Shown here piece after piece: positions 42,819-51,211 of a DNA stretch of 64,000 nt; within the stretch, counting starts at the first letter, position 1; each line of letters opens with the position of its first letter. The notes under the pieces were generated by a model that worked only from the letters and a program-made list of their open reading frames with translations, did no database searches and had not been told where the DNA came from. A program made the translations under genes and the position numbers. This DNA is from CALHVX01 sp964640725 (GTDB taxonomy: Bacteria > Pseudomonadota > Gammaproteobacteria > Pseudomonadales > Azotimanducaceae), in assembly GCA_964640725.1 (NCBI GenBank), contig CAZXIJ010000021.1:13581-77580 (forward strand), read 5' to 3'.

Positions 42819-43814
42819 CTAGATCTCGACCATCAGCTTGCCGACGTGCCCGGTAAAAAGCTGGCCGAGCGCTGCAGGAAAGTTGGCGAGCCCTGACTCG
42901 ATCTGCTCCGGTACGTGGAAGTCGCCGTTCTTGATCCAGCCGGTGATCTCGGCGGTCGCTGCCGGAAAATGCTCGGCCCAGGCGCTGACCACAAAACCGC
43001 GCATGCTGGAATTTCTCTCTGCCAGGCGCAGGTACAGGCTCGGGCCCTGCACGTTAGTGACGTCCGGGTACTGAGAGATCGCGCCGCAGATGACCACCCG
43101 GGCGCCCTGCGCCAGGTTGTCGAGCACCGCGTCCAGGATCTCGCCGCCAACGTTGTCGAAGAACAGGTTCACGCCGTTCGGCGCGAGCTCTGCCAGCCGC
43201 TCGGCAACGTTGTCGTTGCGGTAGTCGATGGCCGCATCGGCACCGAGCGTGTCGGTCACGTACTTCACTTTGTCCGGACCACCGGCGATGCCGATCACTT
43301 TGGCGCCGCGCAGCCGTGCTATCTCTGTGGCAAAGGAGCCCACGGAACCGGCTGCTGCAGAGATCACGGCAGTATCGCCTTCCTTGAGTTCTCCGACCGG
43401 AATCAGACCTACCCAGGCGGTGAGCCCGGTGGTGAGGCCCAGGGCGCCCAGGTAGGAACGCGCCGGAATCGCGCTGTCGTCGATGGGCTGCAGTGCTGCC
43501 GCGGGATGAGCGCCATGGCTTTGCGCGCCGAGGGGGCCAAACACGGCCTGCCCCTCCTTGAGCCCGTCAACGGTGCTGGCAACAACCCGGCCCACGCCCA
43601 GGGCTGGAATGACGCTGCCCAGGGGGATGTTCGTGTGCAGGCCGCCGCCGCCCAGGGTGGTGGTGATCCAGGCATCGATGCCCAGATGCTCGGTGGCGAT
43701 GAGTACCTGGCCCGGGCCAGCCTCGGGCATGGGCACATCGACGATGTCGAAGTCCGACGGCACCGGCTTGTCCTTGGGGAAGGATTTCAGTTTGACCTGT
43801 TGTGCCTGGCTCAT
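42819..43814 (-). CDS. NADP-dependent medium-chain reductase (leukotriene B4 dehydrogenase/curcumin reductase-like)
   Basis: The 331-residue zinc-independent MDR protein has a YLGALGLTTGLTAWVGL segment, ISAAAGSVGSFATEIARLRGAKVIGIAGGPDK for the NADP site, and INYR-like DAAIDYRNDN. LYLRLAERNSSMRGFVVSAW near the C terminus matches the YhdN/CurA type group. Members reduce activated double bonds in enones and related lipids. ATG 43814 overlaps the stop of the flavin-binding gene upstream by four bases, so the two are probably co-expressed. Confidence 0.9.
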   Translation of the reverse strand: MSQAQQVKLKSFPKDKPVPSDFDIVDVPMPEAGPGQVLIATEHLGIDAWITTTLGGGGLHTNIPLGSVIPALGVGRVVASTVDGLKEGQAVFGPLGAQSHGAHPAAALQPIDDSAIPARSYLGALGLTTGLTAWVGLIPVGELKEGDTAVISAAAGSVGSFATEIARLRGAKVIGIAGGPDKVKYVTDTLGADAAIDYRNDNVAERLAELAPNGVNLFFDNVGGEILDAVLDNLAQGARVVICGAISQYPDVTNVQGPSLYLRLAERNSSMRGFVVSAWAEHFPAATAEITGWIKNGDFHVPEQIESGLANFPAALGQLFTGHVGKLMVEI

Positions 43815-44371
43815 GCGTTATCTTCCTCTTGCTGCGCTGCGTACTCTGCGTAAGCGGCGGCGGTACCTTTGGCCATCTTGTCACCGTCAAAGGGAATGGA
43901 CATCTCTGGCGTGAACTCCAGCACGATGCGCTCCGGCGTATCGAGAAACTTCACGAACAGATCAGGGTTCAGGTTCTTGGTGAACTCGTTGCTGTCGTCG
44001 CTGCGGCGCGCCATGCCGTTGGCGAGGAGACGGTACATCCACATCTTGGTTTCCTGGTCATCATGGATGACCGAATGTCCCTTGTATGTGACGGTCTTGC
44101 CGCCGCCCATGGCTGTGCCCTTGCTGCTGATCACCACCGAGCTGCGGCCATCCCGGGCGATCGCCTTGATGCGGACCCGCTCTTTGGTCGCGGTCATCCA
44201 GATCTTGCCGTCTACCGGCACGTAGGCGGTGATGACGCCCAGCGGGTGGCCGGCCTTGTTGGCCCAGCAGAACACGCACTCGCCGGCGATTTTGACCAGC
44301 TCCTGCTCGCGTTCCGGCTCCAGCCGGTACTGCTTGACGTCGTCGTAGTTGGTGTTCTGCTTTTCAGCCAT
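43811..44371 (-). CDS. Pyridoxamine 5'-phosphate oxidase-fold flavin-binding protein
   Basis: The 186-residue protein has a split beta-barrel pattern of the PNPOx/F420 family. It shows CVFCWANKAGHPLGVITAYVPVDGKIWMTATKERVRIKAI and DGRSSVVISSKGTAMGGGKTVTYKGHSVI, then a helical C-terminal part. Such proteins often bind FMN or F420 and reduce or sense small molecules. ATG 44371 is chosen; the frame stays open into repeat copy A upstream, which shows no family similarity. It is coupled with the MDR reductase gene. Confidence 0.82.
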   Translation of the reverse strand: MAEKQNTNYDDVKQYRLEPEREQELVKIAGECVFCWANKAGHPLGVITAYVPVDGKIWMTATKERVRIKAIARDGRSSVVISSKGTAMGGGKTVTYKGHSVIHDDQETKMWMYRLLANGMARRSDDSNEFTKNLNPDLFVKFLDTPERIVLEFTPEMSIPFDGDKMAKGTAAAYAEYAAQQEEDNA

Positions 44372-44441
44372 CAGTGTGCTCCTGCCCTTTTGCCCATTTT
44401 GCGCGCTATCACGGGGGAGGGACAGGGTTGTGGCTGGCGGA

Positions 44442-44695
44442 GCGGGGACGGGCTGTGCTGCGCTGTCGGATTCGATCCTCGAATCCGCCTTTGACGCTCC
44501 GCACAACCCGTCCCCGCCCCGCCCCCCTCACCCCTCCACCCTGGAAGGAGGAAAGAGGGCGTGCCCGAAGCTTTCGGCTGCATTGGAAACGCATGATTCA
44601 GGGCGCTGCAGGCTGCAAGACACGCCCTTCCAGGTTGGAGGGGTGTGGAGGGGGGTGGGGGGCGGTGCCCGAGAGCGTCAAAGCCGGCTTCCGGG
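44442..44695. repeat. Structured intergenic repeat, copy A
   Basis: About 254 bp are repeated at 45485 in the same orientation. The first 83 bp differ at one visible position and the remainder agrees at roughly 85-90% by eye. It holds a palindrome GGATTCGA-TCC-TCGAATCC and outer arms GCGGGGACGGG with its complement. A second inverted pair, CTTTGACGCTC (44489-44499) and GAGCGTCAAAG (44673-44683), bounds a MITE-like 195-bp segment whose inner arms are also imperfectly inverted. Confidence 0.88.
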
Positions 44696-44754
44696 ACGGA
44701 AGGCGGCAGCGTTCGGGCACCGCTCCCAACCCCCTTGCAAATCCCCCCAACCGG

Positions 44755-45474
44755 TCAGGGCCCTGGGGCACGACGCGCCAGAAGGACGGCGACGAAGATC
44801 AGGGCAGCGCCGAGGCAGGCAACAGGCGTCAGGCGCTCGTCGAGGAACAGGATCCCGGCGGCGGCTGCGAACAGGACTTCCGTCGACAGCAGGATGGCGG
44901 CGATGGGCGCGCTGATCCGGTGCATGGCGGTCGCCATCAGGGTGAAGCTGATGGGTCGCTGATGGCGAGCGGCGGCGCCGGTGACCACAAACAGCCCGGC
45001 CCAGAGCAGGGTCGATGCGGCGATCCACAGGTCGCCGCTGGACAGCGCTGCGAAACTGCCGCCGGCAAGCGCCCAGACTCCCACGGTCGCGATGGTCGCC
45101 GCTGCGAAGGTCAGCGTGGCCGGCCGCGTGCCGGTCACAAGCCAGTAAACGAAAGGCGTGCCGACGATGTAGAGCGCGGTCAGGAACCCGGCGTTGATCA
45201 CCGTGGCCGTCACGATGCCGTGTTGCTGCATCACCCCTGCAACCAGGAACAGCACCCCGGCTAACAGACCGCTCTTGATCAGCTCCGGCCGGAGCGGGCT
45301 GATTGCGCGACGGCCTTCCAGGACCGCGAAGGGCACGAGTACCAGCACCGCAACCAGCGCGCGCAGCGCGACGAAGGACGCCGGCTCGAGGTGCAGCATG
45401 GCGATCTTCTGGAAGTAGAAGGCGGTGCCCCAGATGGCGGCGGCGAGCAGGATCAGGAGGTGTGAGGGGGTCAT
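44755..45474 (-). CDS. EamA/DMT family transporter, probably internally shortened
   Basis: The 239-residue membrane protein begins ILLAAAIWGTAFYFQKIAM, as in the first EamA repeat, with VINAGFLTALYIVGTPFVYWLV and WIAASTLLWAGLFVVTGAAARH further on. The second repeat then jumps from RPISFTLMATAM to HRISAPIAAILLSTEVLFAA. That skips about 50 residues and two membrane helices normally found between them. Typical family members have about 290 residues and ten helices; here about eight are seen. The protein ends normally (DERLTPVACLGAALI). It may be a degenerate allele, or an assembly deletion. It lies between two copies of the 250-bp repeat. Confidence 0.78.
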   Translation of the reverse strand: MTPSHLLILLAAAIWGTAFYFQKIAMLHLEPASFVALRALVAVLVLVPFAVLEGRRAISPLRPELIKSGLLAGVLFLVAGVMQQHGIVTATVINAGFLTALYIVGTPFVYWLVTGTRPATLTFAAATIATVGVWALAGGSFAALSSGDLWIAASTLLWAGLFVVTGAAARHQRPISFTLMATAMHRISAPIAAILLSTEVLFAAAAGILFLDERLTPVACLGAALIFVAVLLARRAPGP

Positions 45475-45484
45475 GGTTTGCGGG

Positions 45485-45741
45485 GCGGGGACGGGCCGTG
45501 CTGCGCTGTCGGATTCGATCCTCGAATCCGCCTTTGACGCTCCGCACAACCCGTCCCCGCCCCGCCCACCCTCACCCCTCCACCATGGAAGGAAGGAAGA
45601 GGGCGCGCCCGAAGCTTTCGGCTGCGTCGGAAACGCATCGTTCAGCGCTCTGCAGGATGCGAGACAACACCCTCCCAGGTTGAGGGGGTGTGGAGGGGGT
45701 TGGGGGGCGGTGCCCGAGAGCGTCAAAACCCCGGTTCCGGG
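45485..45741. repeat. Structured intergenic repeat, copy B
   Basis: Direct repeat of copy A, beginning 1043 bp downstream and starting 11 bp from the first codon of the EamA gene. It keeps the GATTCGA-TCC-TCGAATC palindrome and the MITE-like ends (45532-45542 and 45718-45728, with one mismatch in the right end). Its right side runs into the low-complexity sequence at the second scaffold gap. Confidence 0.88.
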
Positions 45742-45759
45742 CCGGCCGGCGGCGCCGGT

Positions 45760-45895
45760 GGGGGCCCCCCCCCCCCCCCNNNNNNNNNNGGGGGGGGGGG
45801 GGGGGGGGGGGGGGGGGGCGCGCGCCCACCAACCCGGCGGGCGGGGGGGGGGGGGGGGGCGGGGGGGGGCCCCCCCCCCCCCAACCCCAGTCCCA
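45760..45895. other. Scaffold gap (N at 45780-45789) in low-complexity G/C sequence
   Basis: Ten N residues lie between a C run on the left and long G and C runs on the right, ending at about 45885. As at the first gap, this appears to be a join between contig ends. The gatB stop (45896) lies just beyond, so gatB itself is intact, but any sequence between it and the repeat is uncertain. Confidence 0.9.
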
Positions 45896-47338
45896 TCACC
45901 CCAACCTGTCCTTAATGATCTTGTTAACCGCCCCAGGATTCGCCTTGCCGCCCGTTTCTTTCATGACCTGCCCAACGAAGAAACCCAGCAGCTTGGTTTT
46001 GCCGCCCTGGTACTGCTCAACCTGTTTGGGATTGTTGGCGATGATCTGATCGACGATGGCCTCGAGCTCGCTGCTGTCGCTCATCTGCGTCAGGCCCTCG
46101 GCCTCGATGACGCCGTCGACGGTTGCGGTCGAGTCGGCCCAGAGTTTTTCGAACACGGTCTTGGCGATCTTGCCGCTGATGGTGCCGTCCTGAATCCGGA
46201 CGAGCAGCTGCGCGAGCTGTTCCGGCATGATTGGAGCGGCTTCGATGGCGATGCCGTCGCGGTTCAGCGCTGCGTTCAGCTCGCCCAGCATCCAGTTGGC
46301 GATCAGCTTGCCGTCTTCGCAGTGTGCGAGCGTGGCTTCGAAATAGTCGGCGGCAGCGGGATCTGCCACGATCTGTTGCGCGTCGTAGGGCGTCAGCTCC
46401 AGGGTCTCGACGTAGCGTGCTCGCCGCGCTTCCGGGAGTTCCGGCAGCTCTGCGCGAATCCGCGCCAGGTCCTCGTCGGTAATCACCAGAGGCATCAGGT
46501 CCGGATCGGGAAAGTACCGGTAGTCGTCCGAACGTTCCTTGCTGCGCATGCTGCGGGTCTCCCCGCGTTCGGAATCGAACAGCCGGGTCTCCTGGATGAT
46601 CGTGCCGCCGCCCTCGAGTACTTCGATCTGCCGATCGATCTCGAACTCGATGGCCTGTTCGACGAAGCGAAAGGAATTGATGTTCTTGATTTCGGCCCGG
46701 GTGCCGAGCTTCGTGGTGCCCGCGGGACGCACGGAGACGTTGGCGTCGCAGCGCATGCTGCCCTCGGCGAGATTGCCGTCGCAGATGTTCAGGTAGCGCA
46801 CCAGCGCGTGCAGTTGCCGGAAGTAGGCCGACGCTTCCTGCGCCGTTGCGAGTTCCGGCTCGCTGACAATCTCGAGCAGCGGCGTGCCGGCGCGGTTCAG
46901 GTCGATACCGCTGTGGCCCGCAATGGCATCGTGAATCGATTTTCCGGCATCCTCTTCGAGATGCGCCCGGGTCACGTTGACGACCTTCTCGCTGCCGTCC
47001 TCCCGGGTAATGGTCAGCGCGCCGACGCCCACGACCGGTTGCTCGAACTGGCTGATCTGGTAGCCCTTGGGCAGGTCTGGATAGAAGTAGTTCTTGCGGT
47101 CGAAGACCGAGTGCTGCCCGATCTGCGCGCCGATGGCGAGACCGAAGCGCACGGCTTTCTCGACGGCGGCACGGTTCAGCACCGGCAACACGCCAGGCAG
47201 CCCGAGATCAACGGCGCAGGCCTGGCTGTTCGGCTCGGCGCCGAAGCGTGTGCTGGCGCCGGAGAAGATCTTGCTGTCGGTGTTGAGCTGAACGTGCACT
47301 TCCAGGCCAATGACCGGTTCCCACCCCGCGCGGCTCAT
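45896..47338 (-). CDS. gatB: Asp-tRNA(Asn)/Glu-tRNA(Gln) amidotransferase subunit B
   Basis: The 480-residue subunit binds the misacylated tRNA and passes ammonia to it. The N-terminal WEPVIGLEVHVQLNTDSKIFSGAS, DLGLPGVLPVLN, RKNYFYPDLPKGYQISQFEQP and the C-terminal YqeY-like tail (NPKQVEQYQGGKTKLLGFFVGQVMKETGGKANP) are all present, so the protein is complete. ATG 47338 overlaps the gatA stop by four bases. The operon gatC-gatA-gatB runs away from mreB, as in many pseudomonad-like genomes. Confidence 0.97.
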   Translation of the reverse strand: MSRAGWEPVIGLEVHVQLNTDSKIFSGASTRFGAEPNSQACAVDLGLPGVLPVLNRAAVEKAVRFGLAIGAQIGQHSVFDRKNYFYPDLPKGYQISQFEQPVVGVGALTITREDGSEKVVNVTRAHLEEDAGKSIHDAIAGHSGIDLNRAGTPLLEIVSEPELATAQEASAYFRQLHALVRYLNICDGNLAEGSMRCDANVSVRPAGTTKLGTRAEIKNINSFRFVEQAIEFEIDRQIEVLEGGGTIIQETRLFDSERGETRSMRSKERSDDYRYFPDPDLMPLVITDEDLARIRAELPELPEARRARYVETLELTPYDAQQIVADPAAADYFEATLAHCEDGKLIANWMLGELNAALNRDGIAIEAAPIMPEQLAQLLVRIQDGTISGKIAKTVFEKLWADSTATVDGVIEAEGLTQMSDSSELEAIVDQIIANNPKQVEQYQGGKTKLLGFFVGQVMKETGGKANPGAVNKIIKDRLG

Positions 47339-48828
47339 GCGTCGTCTCCCTGCCGGGCAACCGGCGGTCGCTGCTGGTGCCAGTCGCTGTGCTGCTGGAT
47401 GCTGTGCGCGAGCGCCAGCAGATCGCGCTCGCCAAAGTGTGGGCCGATCAGTTGGGCACCGACCGGCAGATCGTTATCCAGGCCGCACGGCAGCGTCAGC
47501 GCCGGCAGGCCGGCCAGGCTGACGGGCACGGTAAAGATGTCCTGCCGGTACATGGCTACCGGGTCGGCGAGCTCGCCAAGGGCAAAGGCCGTGGTGGGCG
47601 TCGTCGGCGCCAGCAGCAGGTCGACCTGCTCGAAGGCGCTGAGAAAGTCCTGCTGAATCAACCGGCGCAGCTGCTGCGCCTTCAGGTAGTAGGCGTCGTA
47701 GTAGCCTACCGACAGCGCGTAGGTGCCGGTCAGGATGCGGCGTTTGACCTCGTCCCCGAAGCCCTCGGTACGCGAGCGGCGATACAGGGATTCCAGATCT
47801 TTGACGCCGACCGCGCGGTGCCCGAAGCGCACCCCGTCGTAGCGCGACAGGTTGGTCGACGCTTCGGCGCCGGCGATGACGTAGTAGGCGGGGACCGCCA
47901 TCGCGGTGTTGGGCAGCGAGATATCCATGCACTGATGTCCGAGCGACTCGATCAGCTGGCGCGTGGCTTCGAGCGCACTCGCGCCGGCCAGGTCGCCGGC
48001 GAAGTACTCCCGGGGCAAGCCCACGGTCAGCGGGCGCGCGGCCTCCTCCAGCGCGGCGCGCACGCTGGCGGCGGGCTGCTCGGCCAGCGCGTCCAGCCAG
48101 GGATCCGCAGCGCGGGCGCTGGTGGAATCCCGGTCGTCGTAGCCCTGCATGGCGGCGAGCGCCGTTGCCAGGTCGGCGGCGCTGCGTCCCAGCACGCCGC
48201 CCTGATCGAGGCTGGAGGCAAAGGCCACCATGCCGTAGCGCGATACCCGTCCGTAGGTCGGCTTGATGCCGCTGACGCCGCAAAAGGCGGCGGGCTGGCG
48301 GATCGAGCCGCCCGTGTCGGTGCCGGTGCTGAAGACGCACAGGTCAGCGGCAACGGCCGCCGCACTGCCGCCGGAAGATCCGCCCGGGACCCGGTCGGGG
48401 TCCCAGGGGTTGCGCACCGGGCCGAAGAAACTGTTTTCCGTGGACGAGCCCATGGCGAACTCGTCCATGTTGAGTTTGCCGAGGGTGACGGTGCCGGCAG
48501 CGTCCAGGCGCGCGACGGCGGTGGCGTCGTAGGGCGCTTCGAAGTCCGCCAGCATGCGCGAGCCGCAGGTTGTGAGCAGCCCGCGGGTACAGAAGATGTC
48601 TTTGTGCGCCATGGGAACGCCGAGCAGGGCCTGGTGCTGGCCGGCGGCCCGGGCAGCATCCGCCGCGGCGGCCTGGGCGAGGGCCCGTTCCGGCGCCAGG
48701 GTGATAAAGCAGTTGAGTCCCTGGTGTTCCCTGGCCCGGTCAAGGTAGTGCCCGGTCAGCTCGACGCTGCTGATTTTGCCGGTGGCGAGGGCGTCGGCGA
48801 CCTCGGTCAGGCTGGCCCATTCCAGCAT
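47335..48828 (-). CDS. gatA: Asp-tRNA(Asn)/Glu-tRNA(Gln) amidotransferase subunit A
   Basis: The 497-residue glutaminase subunit belongs to the amidase-signature family. The Lys of the Ser-cis-Ser-Lys triad lies in GVPMAHKDIFCTRG. The signature VPGGSSGGSAAAVAA and TDTGGSIRQPAAFCG carry the two serines. It hydrolyses glutamine and channels ammonia to GatB. It lies two bases after gatC and overlaps gatB, which supports equimolar expression. Confidence 0.97.
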   Translation of the reverse strand: MLEWASLTEVADALATGKISSVELTGHYLDRAREHQGLNCFITLAPERALAQAAAADAARAAGQHQALLGVPMAHKDIFCTRGLLTTCGSRMLADFEAPYDATAVARLDAAGTVTLGKLNMDEFAMGSSTENSFFGPVRNPWDPDRVPGGSSGGSAAAVAADLCVFSTGTDTGGSIRQPAAFCGVSGIKPTYGRVSRYGMVAFASSLDQGGVLGRSAADLATALAAMQGYDDRDSTSARAADPWLDALAEQPAASVRAALEEAARPLTVGLPREYFAGDLAGASALEATRQLIESLGHQCMDISLPNTAMAVPAYYVIAGAEASTNLSRYDGVRFGHRAVGVKDLESLYRRSRTEGFGDEVKRRILTGTYALSVGYYDAYYLKAQQLRRLIQQDFLSAFEQVDLLLAPTTPTTAFALGELADPVAMYRQDIFTVPVSLAGLPALTLPCGLDNDLPVGAQLIGPHFGERDLLALAHSIQQHSDWHQQRPPVARQGDDA

Positions 48829-48830
48829 GG

Positions 48831-49115
48831 CTATTCCACCACCCGGGGCACGACGTACAGGCCGTCTTCGGTCGCTGGCGCCCCTTTCTGGAACTGGCTG
48901 CGATCGACCGATTCCGTGACCACATCGTCCCGCAGGCGCTGGCTGCCTTCCAGAGGGTGGGCCAGAGGCACCACGCCCTCGGTGTCGACGGCCTGCATGG
49001 CGTCGATCATGGCAACGATGTGCTCGAGGTCGCGCGCCAGGGCGGCTTCGGCGGTGCTCGTCAGCTCAAGCTGTGACAGGCGGCACAAATGTGCCGTATC
49101 TATGGCGGTTGCCAC
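48831..49115 (-). CDS. gatC: Asp-tRNA(Asn)/Glu-tRNA(Gln) amidotransferase subunit C
   Basis: The 94-residue subunit stabilises the GatA-GatB complex. It has the usual IDTAHLCRLSQLELT N terminus, a central DLEHIVAMIDAMQAVDTEGV and a SRSQFQKGAP-type end, here SVDRSQFQKGAP. GTG 49115 is the start. It is the first gene of the gatCAB operon and shares a 177-bp divergent region with mreB. Confidence 0.94.
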   Translation of the reverse strand: MATAIDTAHLCRLSQLELTSTAEAALARDLEHIVAMIDAMQAVDTEGVVPLAHPLEGSQRLRDDVVTESVDRSQFQKGAPATEDGLYVVPRVVE

Positions 49116-49292
49116 GGTTGCGCATCCTCGGGAACGGTCTGGGACCCCATTCTAACGGTGCCTTGGCCGCGGGCCTATGTCGGCGCTGCGCCCCGGCGGC
49201 GTTGCTGGACAGTGACGCGGTTGTTAGAGTGCGGGCGAGCCCCGGACCTATACTGGGCAGTGTTGTAACAGCCCGATTGAGACGGACTCTCA

Positions 49293-50336
49293 ATGATCTT
49301 CAAATATTTCCGCGGCTTGTTCTCGCGCGACCTGTCCATCGACCTGGGTACCGCGAACACGCTGATCTATGTGCGGGACCAGGGCATCGTTCTGGATGAA
49401 CCCTCGGTGGTTGCCATTCGCACTCAGGGTAATCAGAAGAGCGTTGCGGCCGTGGGCAATGACGCCAAGCGCATGCTTGGGCGAACGCCGGGCAACATCA
49501 CCGCGATTCGGCCCCTGAAAGACGGCGTTATCGCTGATTTCCTGGTCACGGAGCGCATGCTCAAGCACTTTATCGGCAAGGTGCACGAGAACAGCTTTAT
49601 CCGGCCCAGTCCCCGGGTCCTGGTCTGTGTCCCCTGCAAGTCCACTGAGGTGGAGCGGCGAGCTATTCGGGAAAGTGCCTTGTCAGCTGGAGCCCGGGAC
49701 GTCCGATTGGTCGAAGAGCCGATGGCTGCCGCCATTGGCGCGGGCCTGCCCGTCGAAGACGCGGTCGGCACCATGGTCGTCGACATTGGCGGCGGAACCA
49801 CTGAGATCGCCATCATTTCCCTCAACGGCGTGGTGTATTCAGACACCGTTCGGGTGGGCGGCGATCGCTTTGACGAGTCCATTGTGGCCTACGTACGCCG
49901 GACCCAGGGCAGCCTGATTGGCGAGACCACCGCAGAAAAGATCAAGAAAGAAATTGGCGCGGCTTATCCGCAAAAGGACGTGCTGGAAATTGACGTGCGC
50001 GGCCGCAATCTGGCCGAAGGCGTTCCCCGCAGCTTTACCCTCAACAGCAACGAGATTCTCGAAGCGCTGCAAGAGCCCCTGTCGATGATCGTGAGTGCGG
50101 TCAAGAGCGCGCTGGAGCAGTGCCCGCCAGAGCTCGCCTCTGACATCGCTGCGACCGGCATGGTGCTGACCGGTGGCGGCGCGCTGCTGCGCGACCTTGA
50201 TGTGCTGCTGGCCGAAGAGAGCGGGCTGCCGGTCATCATTGCCGAAGATCCGCTGACCTGCGTGGCCCGGGGCGGTGGCAAAGCGCTGGAGCTGATGGAC
50301 GCTGCCGGGAATGCGGACCTGCTATCGACGCACTAG
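49293..50336 (+). CDS. mreB: Rod shape-determining protein MreB
   Basis: The 347-residue bacterial actin homologue polymerises beneath the inner membrane and guides lateral wall synthesis. Nucleotide-binding motifs are visible: SIDLGTANTLIYV (phosphate 1), VVDIGGGTTEIAIIS (phosphate 2) and MVLTGGGALLRDL (adenosine). The N-terminal FKYFRGLFSRD resembles the membrane-binding amphipathic start seen in gammaproteobacteria. ATG 49293 is preceded by a weak ribosome site. mreC and mreD follow. Confidence 0.98.
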   Translation: MIFKYFRGLFSRDLSIDLGTANTLIYVRDQGIVLDEPSVVAIRTQGNQKSVAAVGNDAKRMLGRTPGNITAIRPLKDGVIADFLVTERMLKHFIGKVHENSFIRPSPRVLVCVPCKSTEVERRAIRESALSAGARDVRLVEEPMAAAIGAGLPVEDAVGTMVVDIGGGTTEIAIISLNGVVYSDTVRVGGDRFDESIVAYVRRTQGSLIGETTAEKIKKEIGAAYPQKDVLEIDVRGRNLAEGVPRSFTLNSNEILEALQEPLSMIVSAVKSALEQCPPELASDIAATGMVLTGGGALLRDLDVLLAEESGLPVIIAEDPLTCVARGGGKALELMDAAGNADLLSTH

Positions 50337-50366
50337 CAGGATCTGTCGACCTGCCGTGAGCACCTC

Positions 50367-50380
50367 GGAGCGCTCCGATT
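50367..50380 (+). promoter_or_regulatory. Ribosome-binding site and ATT start codon of mreC
   Basis: GGAG at 50367-50370 is followed after seven bases by ATT. There is no ATG, GTG or TTG between the in-frame TGA at 50357-50359 and the conserved KALFV codons. The spacing and conserved N terminus support initiation at a rare start codon. Confidence 0.6.
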
Positions 50381-51211
50381 AAGGCTCTGTTTGTCAGGGA
50401 ATCGGGCGCTGGCCTGTTGCTGACAGGCCTTGCCTTGCTGTCATCAGCGCTGATTCTCGTCGAGTTTACGACCCAGTTGCTGGAAGGACCGCGCAGTGCG
50501 ATCAGCACGATGGTGAGCCCGTTGCGGGTGGTGGCAGAGGTCCCCTACCTGCTGGGCGAGCAGGTCGACCAGATGCTCGCCACGCGGCGCGCGCTGCAAC
50601 AGGACAACGATGCTTTGCGGCAGCGGGTGCTGGAACTTTCCCAGATATCGCAGCAGTTTCGGGCTCTGCGTACCGAAAACGAACGGCTTCGGGAACTGCT
50701 TGGCAGCCGTCGTCGGGTGCCCCTGGAAGTGCTGGTGGCCGAGCTGATTGGCGTCGTCCCGGCGCCGGACCGGCTCGAGATCATCATCGACAAGGGGCGT
50801 AACGCCGAAGTGCGCGTTGGCCAGGCGGTGGTCGATGCGGAAGGCCTGTTTGGCCAGGTGATCGCCGTCGACGCCTACTCGGCCCGGGTGCTGTTGCTGA
50901 GCGATGCCCAGCATGCCGTGCCCGCACAGGTGAACCGCACGGGCCAGCGCGGCATCGTCAGCGGCACGGGCAGTATTGAAGGGCTGACCTTCGACGGTAT
51001 CGCGGTCAACGCGGACGTGCGCGAGGGCGATCTGATTGTCAGCTCGGGGCTGGGCGGCCGCTTCCCCGCGGGCTACCCCATCGGCCGTATCGACTCGGTC
51101 ATCGTCGAGCCCACCTCGGCCTTCGCCCAGGTGTCCGTGCGACCGGCGGCGCAGCTCGACCGGTCGCGCCATGTGCTGGTGATTTTCGCTGAGCAGGAGC
51201 CGGTGCTGTGA
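50378..51211 (+). CDS. mreC: Rod shape-determining protein MreC, probable ATT start
   Basis: The 277-residue periplasmic protein is anchored by one N-terminal helix. It has a coiled coil (QQDNDALRQRVLELS, then TENERLRELLGSRR) and a beta-rich core with VVPAPDRLEIIIDKG, FGQVIAVDAYSARVLLLSDAQHAVP and LIVSSGLGGRFPAGYPIG. The codons from 50378 encode, after the initiator, KALFVRESGAG, which matches the KPLFAKGP-type N terminus of other MreC proteins. The codon at that point is ATT. GGAG (50367-50370) lies seven bases upstream, and an in-frame stop at 50357 excludes an ATG or GTG further up. TTG 50417 would cut into the membrane anchor region. Confidence 0.93.
   Translation: MKALFVRESGAGLLLTGLALLSSALILVEFTTQLLEGPRSAISTMVSPLRVVAEVPYLLGEQVDQMLATRRALQQDNDALRQRVLELSQISQQFRALRTENERLRELLGSRRRVPLEVLVAELIGVVPAPDRLEIIIDKGRNAEVRVGQAVVDAEGLFGQVIAVDAYSARVLLLSDAQHAVPAQVNRTGQRGIVSGTGSIEGLTFDGIAVNADVREGDLIVSSGLGGRFPAGYPIGRIDSVIVEPTSAFAQVSVRPAAQLDRSRHVLVIFAEQEPVL

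Noticed and set aside
45896..47338. gatB truncated by the scaffold gap
   Set aside because: The complete C-terminal tail and a normal stop codon are present before the gap.
45425..47656. 743-codon plus-strand open frame opposite gatB/gatA
   Set aside because: It crosses the N gap, lies antisense to two well-supported genes and shows no family pattern. Long antisense frames are expected in GC-rich DNA.
47377..49155. 592-codon plus-strand open frame opposite gatA/gatC
   Set aside because: It covers two conserved genes on the opposite strand and has a low-complexity composition without motifs.
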